Shown: positions 9,236 through 19,463 of the stretch, piece after piece
Layout: every line of letters starts with the position of its first letter
Position numbering within the stretch: the first letter of the stretch is position 1
Assembly: GCF_027286325.1 (NCBI RefSeq)
Contig: NZ_CP114588.1
Location: 930,001-994,000, forward strand
DNA from: Salinivibrio kushneri
GTDB lineage: Bacteria; Pseudomonadota; Gammaproteobacteria; Enterobacterales; Vibrionaceae
DNA: 64,000 nt
Reading direction: 5' to 3'
The notes under the pieces: generated by a model
Databases searched by the model: none
Told to the model about the DNA's origin: nothing
What the model saw: only the letters and a program-made list of their open reading frames with translations
Position numbers and translations under genes: made by a program

Positions 9236-12046
9236 ATGCAAAATGGCGTGATGAAGGCTTGGATAGAGTCTTCTCATTTGGCTGGCGCCAATGCAACGTA
9301 CGTAGAAGATCTCTACGAAATGTACCTCAGTGACCCGGAGTTAGTTGATCAAGAATGGAGAGCGGTCTTCGACCAGCTACCAGTGGTGAGTGACACCGCG
9401 GTAGAACAACCCCACTCTCGTGTTCGTGATTACTTTCGACGCTTAGCTACCGATACATCGCGTGCAAGTGCTTCAGTCAATGATCCAGACGTAGACGCGA
9501 AACAAGTTAAAGTTCTCCAACTTATCAATGCTTTCCGTTTCCGCGGCCACCAACAGGCCAGCCTAGATCCTCTCGGATTATGGAAACGTAAACCTGTACC
9601 TGATCTGTCGCCTGCTTTTCACTCTCTCAATGAGCAGGATTTCAACGAAACCTTCAATGTCGGCTCATTTGCGATTGGCAAAGACAGTATGCAATTGGGT
9701 GAGCTGTATGATGCACTGGAAAAGACCTACTGTGGGTCTATCGGTGCTGAATACATGCACATCACCGATACCGAAGAAAAACGTTGGATCCAAGGTCGTT
9801 TGGAGTCTGTGGTTGGTCAGCCGCAGTTTACCGAGCAAGAGAAACTGACCTTTTTGGAAGAGCTGACAGCGGCCGAGGGGCTTGAGCGCTATCTGGGCGC
9901 CAAGTTCCCAGGTGCCAAGCGATTCTCTCTTGAAGGTGGGGACTCTCTGATCCCGATGCTCAAAGAGCTGATTCGCCACGCAGGTAGCGAAGGCGCAAGA
10001 GAAGTAGTTGTGGGGATGGCTCACCGTGGCCGCCTCAACGTGCTGGTTAATGTGCTAGGTAAAAAACCTTCTGAGCTGTTCGATGAGTTTGCGGGTAAGC
10101 AAGACGAGAGTTGGGGCACTGGCGATGTGAAGTATCACCAGGGTTTTTCATCTGACTTCGCGACACCGGGCGGTGATGTGCATCTTGCCTTGGCGTTTAA
10201 CCCATCGCACCTTGAAATTGTCAATCCAGTGGTGATGGGGTCAGTACGTGCTCGTCAAGACCGTTTGGAAGATAATACAGGGTCAAGTGTGCTGCCGATC
10301 ACCATTCATGGTGATGCCTCTATTGCGGGCCAAGGGGTGGTTCAAGAGACCTTTAATATGTCTCAGGCGCGAGGCTTCCAAGTCGGCGGCACCGTGCGCA
10401 TCGTGGTCAATAACCAAATCGGTTTTACCACGTCAAACCCAGCTGACTCGCGCTCGACGCAATACTGTACTGACATCGCCAAGATGGTGCAGGCACCGAT
10501 TTTCCATGTGAATGCGGACGATCCTGAGGCGGTTGCCTTTGTATCGCGCTTGGCGCTCGATTTTCGCAATGAGTTTAAGCGTGATGTGGTCATTGACTTG
10601 GTTTGTTACCGTCGCCACGGCCACAACGAAGCGGATGAGCCCAACGCGACTCAGCCGATGATGTACCAAAAGATCAAAAAGCATCCTACTCCGCGTAAGC
10701 TTTATGCCGATGTACTGGATCAACAAGGCGTTGCGAACCTCGAAAAAGCCACTGAGATGATCAATGAGTATCGTGATCTTCTTGATAGTGGTGAGTGTGT
10801 GGTGAAAGAGTGGCGCCCAATGGTGTTACATTCTGTCGACTGGACGCCCTATCTAGGCCACGATTGGACGGTAGAGTGGGCGAATAAGTTCGATGCGAAG
10901 CGCCTGAAAGAGCTGGGCCATCGCATTTGCCAGTTGCCGGATAGCCATAAACTCCACAGCCGTGTTGCCAAGCTCTACAAAGATCGCAAAGCGATGGTAG
11001 AAGGCGAAAAGATGGTTGATTGGGGGATGGCAGAAACCTTGGCTTATGCCACCTTGGTTGATGATGGCAAACGTATCCGCATTACCGGTCAAGACTCAGG
11101 CCGCGGCACCTTCTTCCACCGTCATGCGGTGCTTCACAACCAAGAAGATGGCAGCACGTATTTGCCACTTGCGAATATCCATGACAAACAAGGACCATTC
11201 GAGATCTTCGATTCCGTATTATCGGAAGAAGCGGTACTGGCGTTTGAGTACGGCTACGCCACCGCTGAGCCAGGCGGTTTAACCGTGTGGGAAGCACAAT
11301 TTGGTGACTTCGGCAATGGTGCGCAAGTGGTGATTGATCAGTTCATCAGCTCTGGTGAACAAAAATGGCGCCGGATGTGCGGCCTGACCATGCTGTTGCC
11401 GCATGGCTATGAAGGGCAGGGCCCCGAGCACTCGTCAGCACGTTTAGAGCGATATCTGCAACTGTGTGCTGAGCAAAACATGCAAGTTGTGGTGCCTTCA
11501 AGCCCTGCGCAGGTTTATCACATGTTGCGCCGGCAAGTGGTGCGCCCCATGCGTCGTCCTTTGATCGTTATGTCACCAAAATCGCTGTTACGTCACCCGT
11601 TGTGTGTGTCTAACTTGGAAGATCTGACCGATGGTGACTTCATGCCTGCCATTGGCGAGATGGATGACCTTGAGCCAAGCAAAGTGAAACGCGTCGTGAT
11701 GTGCTCGGGCAAAGTCTATTATGATTTGCTACAAGCACGCCGAGAGCAAGAAATTGATGATGTTGCCATTATCCGTATTGAGCAGCTTTATCCATTCCCT
11801 CTGGATGCGGTTAAAGACGCGATTGCGCCTTATAGCAATGCGAAAGACTTTGTTTGGTGCCAAGAAGAGCCACAAAACCAAGGGGCTTGGTACAGCAGCC
11901 AGCACAACTTCCGTGCAGCCTTACCCAAAGATGCCACGTTAACCTATGCCGGACGCTCGGCATCGGCATCACCAGCGGTAGGTTATATGTCTGTACACCA
12001 GAAACAACAAAAAGCGTTAGTTCAAGACGCTCTGACCCTAAAGTAA
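9236..12046 (+). CDS. sucA: 2-oxoglutarate dehydrogenase E1 component
   Basis: This 936-residue thiamine-diphosphate enzyme decarboxylates 2-oxoglutarate and hands the succinyl group to the lipoyl arm of SucB. The N terminus MQNGVMKAW and the LSGAN-like LAGANATYVEDLYE segment match the family, whose N-terminal tail binds E2. GMAHRGRLNVLVN near residue 260 and the GD..Q.GFTTSNP magnesium/ThDP region near 390 are present. The transketolase-like pyrimidine domain begins near residue 590 with GQDSGRGTFFHRHAV. It starts 114 nt after sdhB and 28 nt precede sucB. Confidence 0.98.
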   Translation: MQNGVMKAWIESSHLAGANATYVEDLYEMYLSDPELVDQEWRAVFDQLPVVSDTAVEQPHSRVRDYFRRLATDTSRASASVNDPDVDAKQVKVLQLINAFRFRGHQQASLDPLGLWKRKPVPDLSPAFHSLNEQDFNETFNVGSFAIGKDSMQLGELYDALEKTYCGSIGAEYMHITDTEEKRWIQGRLESVVGQPQFTEQEKLTFLEELTAAEGLERYLGAKFPGAKRFSLEGGDSLIPMLKELIRHAGSEGAREVVVGMAHRGRLNVLVNVLGKKPSELFDEFAGKQDESWGTGDVKYHQGFSSDFATPGGDVHLALAFNPSHLEIVNPVVMGSVRARQDRLEDNTGSSVLPITIHGDASIAGQGVVQETFNMSQARGFQVGGTVRIVVNNQIGFTTSNPADSRSTQYCTDIAKMVQAPIFHVNADDPEAVAFVSRLALDFRNEFKRDVVIDLVCYRRHGHNEADEPNATQPMMYQKIKKHPTPRKLYADVLDQQGVANLEKATEMINEYRDLLDSGECVVKEWRPMVLHSVDWTPYLGHDWTVEWANKFDAKRLKELGHRICQLPDSHKLHSRVAKLYKDRKAMVEGEKMVDWGMAETLAYATLVDDGKRIRITGQDSGRGTFFHRHAVLHNQEDGSTYLPLANIHDKQGPFEIFDSVLSEEAVLAFEYGYATAEPGGLTVWEAQFGDFGNGAQVVIDQFISSGEQKWRRMCGLTMLLPHGYEGQGPEHSSARLERYLQLCAEQNMQVVVPSSPAQVYHMLRRQVVRPMRRPLIVMSPKSLLRHPLCVSNLEDLTDGDFMPAIGEMDDLEPSKVKRVVMCSGKVYYDLLQARREQEIDDVAIIRIEQLYPFPLDAVKDAIAPYSNAKDFVWCQEEPQNQGAWYSSQHNFRAALPKDATLTYAGRSASASPAVGYMSVHQKQQKALVQDALTLK

Positions 12047-12074
12047 GAACTAGAACATTAAGGATAAATACGAT

Positions 12075-13283
12075 ATGACAATCGAAATTCTGGTTCCCGA
12101 TTTACCCGAATCTGTGGCTGACGCAACCATTGCCACATGGCACAAACAGCCAGGTGACTCGGTAACCCGTGACGAAGTACTGGTTGATATTGAAACAGAT
12201 AAGGTCGTGCTGGAAGTGCCTGCCCCCGCTGATGGGGTGCTGGAATCCATCATTGAAGATGAAGGGTCAACCGTATTAGCGAAACAAGCTATTGCGAAAA
12301 TTAAAGAAGGTGCCGTCGCAGGCGAGCCAACCAAAGATGTCCCGGCGCAATCAGAGTCCTCACCGGACAAGCGTCATACGGCTTCTCTTGAGGAGGAGAC
12401 GAATGATGCATTAAGCCCAGCCGTGCGCCGTCTGCTTGCGGAGCATGACCTCTCTGCTGACGCAGTGAAAGGCACAGGTGTGGGTGGACGCATCACGCGA
12501 GAAGATGTTGAAGCACACCTTAAGAGTCAGCCTGAGCAGGGTGAGCAAAAAGCACAAAGCCAAGATGTGCCACCCGTGGCTGAACGCGGTGAGAAGCGTG
12601 TGCCGATGACGCGCTTGCGTAAACGTGTTGCTGAGCGCTTGTTAGAGGCGAAAAATAGCACTGCGATGCTCACTACGTTCAATGAAGTGAATATGAAGCC
12701 CATCATGGATCTGCGCAAGCAATATCGTGACAGCTTCGAAGAGCGTCATGACATCCGCCTCGGCTTTATGTCTTTCTATGTGAAAGCGGTCGTAGAGGCC
12801 TTGAAACGTTACCCAGAGGTTAATGCGTCCATCGACGGTGATGACATCGTTTATCATAACTATTTCGATGTCAGCATGGCCGTATCCACACCGCGTGGTC
12901 TGGTGACGCCTGTGCTTCGCGACTGCGACAAACTAGGCTTTGCGGACATTGAAAAGGGCATTCGCGAGCTGGCGATCAAAGGTCGTGATGGGAAGCTTAC
13001 CGTTGATGAACTGACAGGCGGTAACTTTACCCTAACTAATGGCGGTGTATTTGGCTCATTGATGTCAACACCGATCATTAACCCACCTCAAGCGGCCATT
13101 CTCGGCATGCACAAGATCCAAGACCGCCCGATGGCGGTGGATGGCAAGGTAGAAATCTTGCCGATGATGTACCTGGCGCTTTCTTATGATCACCGTTTGA
13201 TTGACGGTCGTGAGTCAGTAGGCTTCTTGGTGACCATCAAAGAACTTCTAGAAGACCCAACACGTCTGCTTCTGGACGTTTAA
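12075..13283 (+). CDS. sucB: Dihydrolipoyllysine succinyltransferase (2-oxoglutarate dehydrogenase E2)
   Basis: SucB forms the 24-mer core of the complex and moves the succinyl group to CoA. A single lipoyl domain has the lipoylated lysine in [13 protein letters not shown] near residue 43. An E3/E1-binding domain with [13 protein letters not shown] is near 113-150, and the catalytic domain ends in [16 protein letters not shown], with His and Asp of the transferase active site. Charged linkers separate the domains. It is 402 residues, of normal length. The gene belongs to the sdh-suc operon; the E3 gene (lpd) is not in this window. Confidence 0.98.
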   Translation: MTIEILVPDLPESVADATIATWHKQPGDSVTRDEVLVDIETDKVVLEVPAPADGVLESIIEDEGSTVLAKQAIAKIKEGAVAGEPTKDVPAQSESSPDKRHTASLEEETNDALSPAVRRLLAEHDLSADAVKGTGVGGRITREDVEAHLKSQPEQGEQKAQSQDVPPVAERGEKRVPMTRLRKRVAERLLEAKNSTAMLTTFNEVNMKPIMDLRKQYRDSFEERHDIRLGFMSFYVKAVVEALKRYPEVNASIDGDDIVYHNYFDVSMAVSTPRGLVTPVLRDCDKLGFADIEKGIRELAIKGRDGKLTVDELTGGNFTLTNGGVFGSLMSTPIINPPQAAILGMHKIQDRPMAVDGKVEILPMMYLALSYDHRLIDGRESVGFLVTIKELLEDPTRLLLDV

Positions 13284-13317
13284 TGGCTTTCCCTCGTGTT
13301 GGCGGGGGCGGTCATTT

Positions 13318-13343
13318 TGAGGGGACGGAGGTCCCCTCATTTG
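13318..13343 (+). other. Hairpin between sucB and sucC
   Basis: TGAGGGGAC and GTCCCCTCA pair perfectly around GGAG, followed by a short ATTT. The T tract is too short for a full terminator. It is probably a partial attenuator or 3'-end stabiliser separating sucAB from sucCD. Confidence 0.6.
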
Positions 13344-13389
13344 GAAAGCACAAATACACAATAATGGACACTAACACGGATAGAACATC

Positions 13390-14556
13390 ATGAATCTGCA
13401 CGAATATCAGTCAAAGCAGCTGTTCGCTGAATATGGTCTACCAGTTTCAGAGGGCTATGCTTGCGATACTCCACAAGAAGCTGCTGAAGCAGCCGATAAA
13501 ATTGGCGGAAACAAATGGGTAGTAAAATGCCAAGTCCACGCAGGTGGCCGTGGTAAAGCGGGTGGCGTAAAACTAGCCAACTCCAAAGAAGAAATCCGCG
13601 AGTTTGCGCAACAATGGCTAGGTAAAAACCTGGTTACCTTTCAAACCGACGAAAACGGTCAGCCAGTAAGCAAAATTTTGGTTGAATCATGCACGGATAT
13701 TGCCAAAGAGCTTTATCTGGGTGCCGTTGTCGATCGCGGTTCTCGTCGTGTTGTCTTCATGGCGTCGACGGAAGGCGGTGTTGAAATCGAGAAGGTGGCG
13801 GAAGAAACCCCTGAGCTTATCCATAAAGCATCGATTGATCCGCTCGTTGGGCCTCAGCCATACCAAGGCCGTCAACTGGCGTTTAAGCTGGGTCTAGAAG
13901 GCGAACAAATCAAGCAGTTCACCAAGATCTTCGTTGGCATCGGCCAGTTGTTTTTGGACAAAGATGTTGCTCTGGTCGAAGTTAATCCGTTAGTGATCAC
14001 TGACCAAGGCAACCTGCACTGTTTGGACGCTAAATTGGCGATTGATAGCAACGCTGTTTACCGCCAGCCAAAAGTTCGAGCAATGCATGACCCCAGCCAA
14101 GAAGACGAGCGTGAAGCGCACGCCGCACAGTGGGAACTCAACTATGTTGCGCTCGATGGCAATATTGGCTGCATGGTTAACGGTGCGGGCCTTGCAATGG
14201 GCACCATGGACATTGTTAATTTGCACGGTGGCAGTCCGGCCAACTTCCTCGATGTGGGTGGCGGCGCGACCAAAGAGCGTGTAACAGAAGCGTTTAAAAT
14301 CATTCTGTCTGACAGCAACGTAAAGGCTGTCTTGGTGAATATCTTCGGCGGTATCGTGCGCTGCGACTTGATCGCAGATGGCATTATTGGCGCAGTCGAA
14401 GAAGTTGGCGTTAAAGTTCCAGTGGTCGTCCGCCTCGAGGGAAATAATGCTGATGTAGGTGCCAAGAAACTGGCCGATAGTGGTTTGAATATCATTGCGG
14501 CAACATCGCTAACCGAAGCCGCTCAAAAAGTCGTTGCTGCCGCGGAGGGTAAATAA
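13390..14556 (+). CDS. sucC: Succinyl-CoA synthetase, ADP-forming, beta subunit
   Basis: The 388-residue beta subunit carries the nucleotide site and ATP-grasp fold and makes ATP (or GTP) as succinyl-CoA is split. [19 protein letters not shown] is the standard start; [17 protein letters not shown] near residues 45-62 is the nucleotide loop. VEVNPLVIT near 200 supplies metal ligands, and the CoA-ligase domain contains [13 protein letters not shown] and [11 protein letters not shown]. The spacing to sucD is 2 nt. Confidence 0.98.
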   Translation: MNLHEYQSKQLFAEYGLPVSEGYACDTPQEAAEAADKIGGNKWVVKCQVHAGGRGKAGGVKLANSKEEIREFAQQWLGKNLVTFQTDENGQPVSKILVESCTDIAKELYLGAVVDRGSRRVVFMASTEGGVEIEKVAEETPELIHKASIDPLVGPQPYQGRQLAFKLGLEGEQIKQFTKIFVGIGQLFLDKDVALVEVNPLVITDQGNLHCLDAKLAIDSNAVYRQPKVRAMHDPSQEDEREAHAAQWELNYVALDGNIGCMVNGAGLAMGTMDIVNLHGGSPANFLDVGGGATKERVTEAFKIILSDSNVKAVLVNIFGGIVRCDLIADGIIGAVEEVGVKVPVVVRLEGNNADVGAKKLADSGLNIIAATSLTEAAQKVVAAAEGK

Positions 14557-14558
14557 CA

Positions 14559-15431
14559 ATGTCAGTGCTGATTAATAAAGATACCAAAGTAATCTGCCAA
14601 GGGTTTACGGGTGGACAAGGTACCTTCCACTCAGAGCAAGCTATTGAGTATGGAACACAAATGGTCGGCGGTGTATCACCTGGTAAGGGCGGTACCACGC
14701 ATCTAGGTTTGCCTGTGTTCAACACGGTGGCTGAAGCGGTTGACGCAACTGGCGCGACGGCCTCGGTGATTTATGTGCCAGCGCCATTTTGTAAAGACGC
14801 TATCTTAGAAGCGATCGATGCGGGTATTGAGCTGATTGTATGTATTACGGAAGGTATCCCAACTCTGGATATGCTGGAAGTAAAAGTGAAGCTGGACCAA
14901 GCAGGCGTGCGTATGATTGGGCCTAACTGTCCAGGTGTTATCACGCCGGATGAGTCTAAAATCGGCATTATGCCGGGGCATATTCATCAGTCTGGCAAAG
15001 TGGGCATTGTGTCACGTTCAGGCACATTGACGTATGAAGCAGTCAAACAAACCACTGACGAAGGTTTTGGCCAATCTACTTGTGTTGGTATTGGTGGCGA
15101 TCCTATTCCAGGGTCTAACTTTATCGACATTTTGGAGATGTTCGAAAAGGATCCATCGACAGAAGCGATCGTGATGATTGGTGAGATTGGGGGCACCGCT
15201 GAAGAAGAGGCGGCGGCTTATATCAAAGCCAATGTCACAAAACCCGTTGTGGCTTATATTGCGGGTGTGACCGCGCCTCCAGGTAAACGCATGGGGCACG
15301 CGGGGGCGATTATCTCAGGTGGTAAAGGGACCGCTGACGATAAATTTGCTGCCCTTGAAGCAGCGGGTGTCACGACGGTTAAAAGCCTGGCTGATATTGG
15401 TAAAGCATTGCGCGAGAAAACAAGCTGGTAA
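14559..15431 (+). CDS. sucD: Succinyl-CoA synthetase, ADP-forming, alpha subunit
   Basis: The 290-residue alpha subunit binds CoA through its N-terminal Rossmann domain ([24 protein letters not shown]) and carries the phosphorylated histidine in [14 protein letters not shown] near residue 246. It closes the sdhCDAB-sucABCD cluster and is followed by a strong terminator 25 nt downstream. Confidence 0.98.
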   Translation: MSVLINKDTKVICQGFTGGQGTFHSEQAIEYGTQMVGGVSPGKGGTTHLGLPVFNTVAEAVDATGATASVIYVPAPFCKDAILEAIDAGIELIVCITEGIPTLDMLEVKVKLDQAGVRMIGPNCPGVITPDESKIGIMPGHIHQSGKVGIVSRSGTLTYEAVKQTTDEGFGQSTCVGIGGDPIPGSNFIDILEMFEKDPSTEAIVMIGEIGGTAEEEAAAYIKANVTKPVVAYIAGVTAPPGKRMGHAGAIISGGKGTADDKFAALEAAGVTTVKSLADIGKALREKTSW

Positions 15432-15455
15432 GCCAGACAAGGTAATCGCATAAAC

Positions 15456-15483
15456 AAAAGCCGCTCATATGAGCGGCTTTTTG
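15456..15483. terminator. Bidirectional terminator between sucD and znuB
   Basis: AAAAGCCGCTCA and TGAGCGGCTTTTT form a near-symmetrical hairpin between two convergent genes. Confidence 0.92.
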
Positions 15484-15512
15484 ATATAAAAAACATATTA
15501 AGTGGTTAGGGC

Positions 15513-16301
15513 TTAGTGCGATCGATTCGGCAATAACTGCGCCAACATAAAGACACTGGCTGCCGCAACCACCACAGATGGGCCAGCGGGTGTATCATAA
15601 AACCAAGAGCCTGCCATGCCTAGCATCACCGCAGCCATCCCAATGAGGCTAGCAAACGAGGCCATTTGCTCTGGTGTTGAGGCGATGCGCCGTGCCGTTG
15701 CCGCGGGAATGATTAGCATAGAGGTAATAATTAATGCCCCGACAAATTTCATTGCCAGCGCAATGACCAAACCAATCAGTAGCATCAATAACAGCCGCAG
15801 TTTGTCTACTGCAATGCCTTCCACCTTGGCAAGCTCTTCGCTGACGGTCATCGATAGCAGTTGTTCCCAGTAGTACGCCAACAGGCCAAGTGTTAGGCAG
15901 GCACCGATCGCCAACCATGTAAGATCAGCAAACGAGACCGCCAACAGATCGCCAAACAAATAGGCCATCAGGTCGACGCGCATGTTATCTAAAAAGCTCA
16001 CCGACACTAGCCCCAAAGATAGGGCACTGTGAGCCAATATGCCTAACAGGGTATCGGTTGAGACCAAGTGCTGACGCTGTAGTCCCACCAATAAAACCGC
16101 CAAGAGTAAGCAGGTGATCACAAGGGCGAGGTTTAAATCGATTTGCAACAGAAACCCTAACGCTAAACCGAGTAGTGAGGCGTGAGCCAGTGTGTCGCCA
16201 AAGTAGGCCATACGTCGCCAGACCACAAATGAGCCCAAAGGGCCGGCAATGGCAGCGATCAACAAGCCGCCCATAATAGGGGCCAATAAGAACTCAATCA
16301 T
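15513..16301 (-). CDS. znuB: Zinc ABC transporter permease
   Basis: This 262-residue ABC-3 family membrane protein forms the inner-membrane channel of the high-affinity zinc importer. The sequence is almost entirely hydrophobic, with about seven to eight helices. [23 protein letters not shown] near residues 23-45 is the family signature at the ATPase-coupling side, and [16 protein letters not shown] lies near 190. Its start overlaps the end of znuC by 8 nt, so translation is probably coupled. Confidence 0.96.
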   Translation of the reverse strand: MIEFLLAPIMGGLLIAAIAGPLGSFVVWRRMAYFGDTLAHASLLGLALGFLLQIDLNLALVITCLLLAVLLVGLQRQHLVSTDTLLGILAHSALSLGLVSVSFLDNMRVDLMAYLFGDLLAVSFADLTWLAIGACLTLGLLAYYWEQLLSMTVSEELAKVEGIAVDKLRLLLMLLIGLVIALAMKFVGALIITSMLIIPAATARRIASTPEQMASFASLIGMAAVMLGMAGSWFYDTPAGPSVVVAAASVFMLAQLLPNRSH

Positions 16302-17058
16302 GATGGTGCTCTTGGTGTTCGCAGCTTACAGGTTGCCCTGCAAGATCATGTTTATGATGATGGTGGTGATGGTAGAGCGCCAGTTGCTCACTGGTTTGAC
16401 GACCAAACATCGCCACATAAGATGGGTGCTGCGAGATGGCATCGGGTTCACCCGAGCAGCAGACATGATGCTGCAAACAAATCACTTCATCAGTTTTGGC
16501 CATCACTAAATGCAAATCATGTGAGACCATGAGCACTGCGCAACCTAGGCTGTCACGTAGTTGACTAATCAGGCTATACATTTCTAGCTGACCACTGACA
16601 TCGACGCCTTGCACTGGCTCATCCAGTACCAGGACATCTGGGTGCTTTAAAATAGCCCTTGCGAGCAACACGCGTTGGGTTTCACCGCCGGACAGGGTAT
16701 GCATATTCGCATATTGTAAGGATTCGGCATTGACCGTTTGTAGGGCGTGGCTAATTTGTGCATTAGTATAGCGCGTTCCCAGACGAATAAAGCGATCAAC
16801 CGTTAGTGGCAGAGTTTGATTTAACTGCAACTTCTGAGGCACATAACCGATTTTTACGTCTCGGGCTATTTGTACTGTGCCGGCGCTCGGCTTAACTAAA
16901 CCGATCAGTGCTTTAACAAGCGTCGATTTCCCTGCGCCATTGGGGCCGATTAGCGTGGTGATTTGCCCACGCTTTAGTTGCATTGAAACCTTATCCAGCA
17001 CATGGCGGCCATTGAAGGTCACCGTCACCGCATCGAGCGAGACTAGCGAATCAGTCAT
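16294..17058 (-). CDS. znuC: Zinc ABC transporter ATP-binding protein
   Basis: The 254-residue ATPase has Walker [10 protein letters not shown] near residue 38, the signature [14 protein letters not shown] near 122 and Walker [13 protein letters not shown] near 145, with the switch histidine in MVSHDLH. The C-terminal 30 residues are exceptionally rich in histidine (a run of six, then more near HEHHHD-like sequence). Such tails are seen in ZnuC proteins and may buffer or sense zinc. It is transcribed away from znuA, with the Zur box between them. Confidence 0.97.
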   Translation of the reverse strand: MTDSLVSLDAVTVTFNGRHVLDKVSMQLKRGQITTLIGPNGAGKSTLVKALIGLVKPSAGTVQIARDVKIGYVPQKLQLNQTLPLTVDRFIRLGTRYTNAQISHALQTVNAESLQYANMHTLSGGETQRVLLARAILKHPDVLVLDEPVQGVDVSGQLEMYSLISQLRDSLGCAVLMVSHDLHLVMAKTDEVICLQHHVCCSGEPDAISQHPSYVAMFGRQTSEQLALYHHHHHHKHDLAGQPVSCEHQEHHHD

Positions 17059-17080
17059 AGTGAAAAAAGCATTGTGAATT

Positions 17081-17104
17081 GGAATTGTTATATTATAACA
17101 TTTA
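17081..17104. promoter_or_regulatory. Zur operator between znuC and znuA
   Basis: TGTTATA, one central T and TATAACA form a perfect 15-bp palindrome at 17086-17100, flanked by AAT and TTTAT. This is the known gammaproteobacterial Zur consensus core. It sits 28 nt from the znuC start and 39 nt from the chosen znuA start, so zinc-loaded Zur would be expected to repress both arms. Confidence 0.9.
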
Positions 17105-17138
17105 TCGCCAATGAGAAAACATAAGAATGAGAGGAAAG

Positions 17139-18032
17139 ATGACGGCGCGTATTATTGGGGTATTTATTGCACTACTATTGGCATTGCCCGCGCATGCCAC
17201 GTCGGTAATGACATCGGTTAAGCCATTACAGCTGATCGCGGCTGGGCTTGTGACTCAAGACGACAGCGTGGATGTATTGTTGCCGCCGGGGGCGTCACCG
17301 CATAGCTATGCCCTAAAGCCATCGGACATACGCGGTTTAAATCAAGCGGATGTGACGATTTGGGTGGGACCCGAACTAGAGTTGTTTCTCTCCAAGCTTT
17401 TGGCGGATAAACCGTCGGTATTGACCTTGACGCAAGTCGAGAATATGCCTTTGCGCCATTTTGATGGTGGTCACCATCATCATGGACACGATCATGGCGA
17501 GCATAATATTGACCCGCACCTTTGGCTGGGGCCAGAAACGACTCGAGTGGCGGCACAAGCCATTACAGAGGCACTGATTGAAGCCGCTCCCGGTAAAGCA
17601 GAGCTATACCAGGCCAACCTGGCTCGCTTTAATGACAAGCTCGATCAAACCGTTGCCGAGATTCAGCAAGACCTCGCCACCCGTATTCAATCAGGATATT
17701 TCGTCTTTCATGATGCCTATGGTTATTTTGAGGATGCGTTTGGCCTCGAAAAAACGGGACATTTTACGGTTGATCCAAGTCAAAAGCCTGGGGCGAAAAC
17801 CCTGGTGACGATTCGCCGAGGTTTGCTTAATCATGATGCGACCTGTATCTTCACTGAGCCGCAGTTTAATCCCGCACTGATTGATGCTGTGACACGACAT
17901 AATGACGTCAATGTGCTTGCTTTGGATCCATTGGCGACATCAATTCCGGTAGCACCTGATAGCTATCAGGTGTTTTTAAAAGATTTAGGAAATCGTTTCA
18001 CACGTTGTTTAAAGCATGAAACTACTGACTAA
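17139..18032 (+). CDS. znuA: Periplasmic zinc-binding protein of the Znu importer
   Basis: ZnuA captures zinc in the periplasm and delivers it to ZnuB. A signal peptide is evident (residues 1-21, ending ALPAHA before [11 protein letters not shown]). Metal ligands of cluster A-I proteins are visible: the histidine in [10 protein letters not shown] near residue 55, DPHLWLGP near 125, VFHDAYGYF near 190 and the acidic residue in the last third. A histidine-rich loop with [11 protein letters not shown] lies near 108-120. I choose ATG 17139 (297 residues) because GAGG lies just before it; an ATG at 17127 lacks one. Confidence 0.96.
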   Translation: MTARIIGVFIALLLALPAHATSVMTSVKPLQLIAAGLVTQDDSVDVLLPPGASPHSYALKPSDIRGLNQADVTIWVGPELELFLSKLLADKPSVLTLTQVENMPLRHFDGGHHHHGHDHGEHNIDPHLWLGPETTRVAAQAITEALIEAAPGKAELYQANLARFNDKLDQTVAEIQQDLATRIQSGYFVFHDAYGYFEDAFGLEKTGHFTVDPSQKPGAKTLVTIRRGLLNHDATCIFTEPQFNPALIDAVTRHNDVNVLALDPLATSIPVAPDSYQVFLKDLGNRFTRCLKHETTD

Positions 18033-19350
18033 CTGGCTCGCTGTGACAGCCAGACTTCCTCGCCAGCACAAGCTGGCCCTTGCGTCATTATCTCTTTTGG
18101 TTGGCGCTGCCCTGATGTGGCAGCCCCATCCTTTTTCTCCCAAAGAGCGGCAATCGTTGCCGGCGGTCAATCAACGCCAAGCACCGGCGACAGTGGATCA
18201 CAGTGAACCGATTGAGCAAGGCATGGATGCAAACGATCCTGCCTTGAGTGTGCCTGAAGACGCGCTCGAGCAAGACATCACATCTGAGGCGCCGCGTGTC
18301 CATCACCACACCGTCGCGGCAGGGGATACACTCGGTGAGATCTTCTCACAGTATGGTCTCGCTATCGGCCAGCTCTACCAAATGCTGGATGTGAACGATA
18401 AAGCCGGCGATATTCGCCGCGGACAAAAAATGGAATGGCAAGTTGACGAAGAAGGTCGACTGCTGACGTTCACCGCTTATCAATCGATTAAATATCGCGA
18501 CTATTACCAGTTCGAACAAGGCACTGTTGACTATCAGCGTTTGGAAACCAAAGGCGAGTTTGAGAGTGTGACTTTGATTGGACGGGTGAACAGTAGCTTT
18601 TATCAGCAGGCGCGCCAAGCTGGACTCACCCCTAATCAGATTCAAAATCTGGTCTCAGCACTACAGTGGCGGTTTGACTTCGGGCGTCAATCTCGTCGCG
18701 GCGACCAATTTGCGGTACAAGTAAACAGAGAGTTTATTGACAATAAACCCGTGTCATCGGGTAAGGTCACGGCCATGCTCTACAAATCGGGAGGTCGAGA
18801 CATTTTTGTTTATCGCCATAATGATGGACGCTTTTATGATCAGAAAGGGCAAAGCCTTGACCGCGCGCTCCGTCGTTATCCTACCGCCAAGCGCTATCGT
18901 ATTAGCTCATCGTTTAACCCACATCGTAAACACCCGATCACAGGGCGTATTTCACCGCACAATGGTACTGACTTCGCGACGCCAATCGGCACCTCAGTAT
19001 TGGCTGCCGGTGATGGTGTTGTCGTCAAAGCGCGCAAACATCGGTTAGCGGGTAATTACGTGGTGATAAAGCATGGACGAGAGTATTCAACGCGATACTT
19101 ACATTTAAACCGGATTTTAGTGAAGCCGGGCGATCATGTGTCGATGGGACAGAGAATCGGATTAAGTGGTAATACCGGTCGTTCGACAGGGCCTCATCTT
19201 CATTTTGAATTGCTCAAATATGGTCACCCGGTCAATGCGATGAAGGTGCCGCTGCCTGAAGCGCACCCTGTGCCTAGTGGTGAGCGTAATGCGTTCCAGC
19301 GTCAAGCTAAACGTGCACATCAGGCGTTGGCGCAGCGATTAAATGGGTAA
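18016..19350 (+). CDS. mepM: M23 family murein DD-endopeptidase, MepM-like
   Basis: This 444-residue cell-wall hydrolase would cut D-Ala-mDAP crosslinks to allow peptidoglycan growth. An N-terminal transmembrane or uncleaved signal anchor lies at residues 22-37. A LysM/OapA-type domain follows with HTVAAGDTLGEIFSQYG near 98-145. The LytM (M23) domain carries zinc ligands HNGTD near 316 and the catalytic HLHFE near 396. The gene begins 17 nt inside znuA, so it is cotranscribed with it and falls under the Zur box. E. coli mepM has the same neighbour. The ribosome site is poor, consistent with coupling. Confidence 0.93.
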   Translation: MKLLTNWLAVTARLPRQHKLALASLSLLVGAALMWQPHPFSPKERQSLPAVNQRQAPATVDHSEPIEQGMDANDPALSVPEDALEQDITSEAPRVHHHTVAAGDTLGEIFSQYGLAIGQLYQMLDVNDKAGDIRRGQKMEWQVDEEGRLLTFTAYQSIKYRDYYQFEQGTVDYQRLETKGEFESVTLIGRVNSSFYQQARQAGLTPNQIQNLVSALQWRFDFGRQSRRGDQFAVQVNREFIDNKPVSSGKVTAMLYKSGGRDIFVYRHNDGRFYDQKGQSLDRALRRYPTAKRYRISSSFNPHRKHPITGRISPHNGTDFATPIGTSVLAAGDGVVVKARKHRLAGNYVVIKHGREYSTRYLHLNRILVKPGDHVSMGQRIGLSGNTGRSTGPHLHFELLKYGHPVNAMKVPLPEAHPVPSGERNAFQRQAKRAHQALAQRLNG

Positions 19351-19362
19351 TGGGTATCAATT

Positions 19363-19382
19363 ATGTGAGGCCTAGCTCACAT
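19363..19382. repeat. Inverted repeat ATGTGAG-N6-CTCACAT after mepM
   Basis: Seven-base arms are separated by GCCTAG. The half-sites look like CRP half-sites but are two bases too far apart (TGTGA-N8-TCACA). There is no T run. It could be a weak CRP-type operator for the downstream regulator or just a 3' hairpin of mepM. Confidence 0.45.
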
Positions 19383-19405
19383 TTAGGGTTGCAGGGTTTT
19401 ATTTA

Positions 19406-19452
19406 GAGGCAGGTCGCAGGACACTACGCAACTGAATCCTGCAACCTGTCTC
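19406..19452 (+). other. Long hairpin in the leader of the 904-residue regulator
   Basis: Positions 19406-19421 (GAGGCAGGTCGCAGGA) pair with 19437-19452 over 16 positions, with one G-U pair and one mismatch, around a 15-nt loop. The stem ends 11 nt before the ATG at 19464, and no Shine-Dalgarno sequence is visible between. It may control translation of the regulator, or end the mepM transcript (the following TCTTCTC is T-rich but interrupted). Confidence 0.6.
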
Positions 19453-19463
19453 TCTTCTCGTAC

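Noticed and set aside
19363..19382. CRP operator upstream of the AraC-type regulator
   Set aside because: The half-sites TGTGA and TCACA are present but separated by eight bases instead of six; listed only as an inverted repeat.
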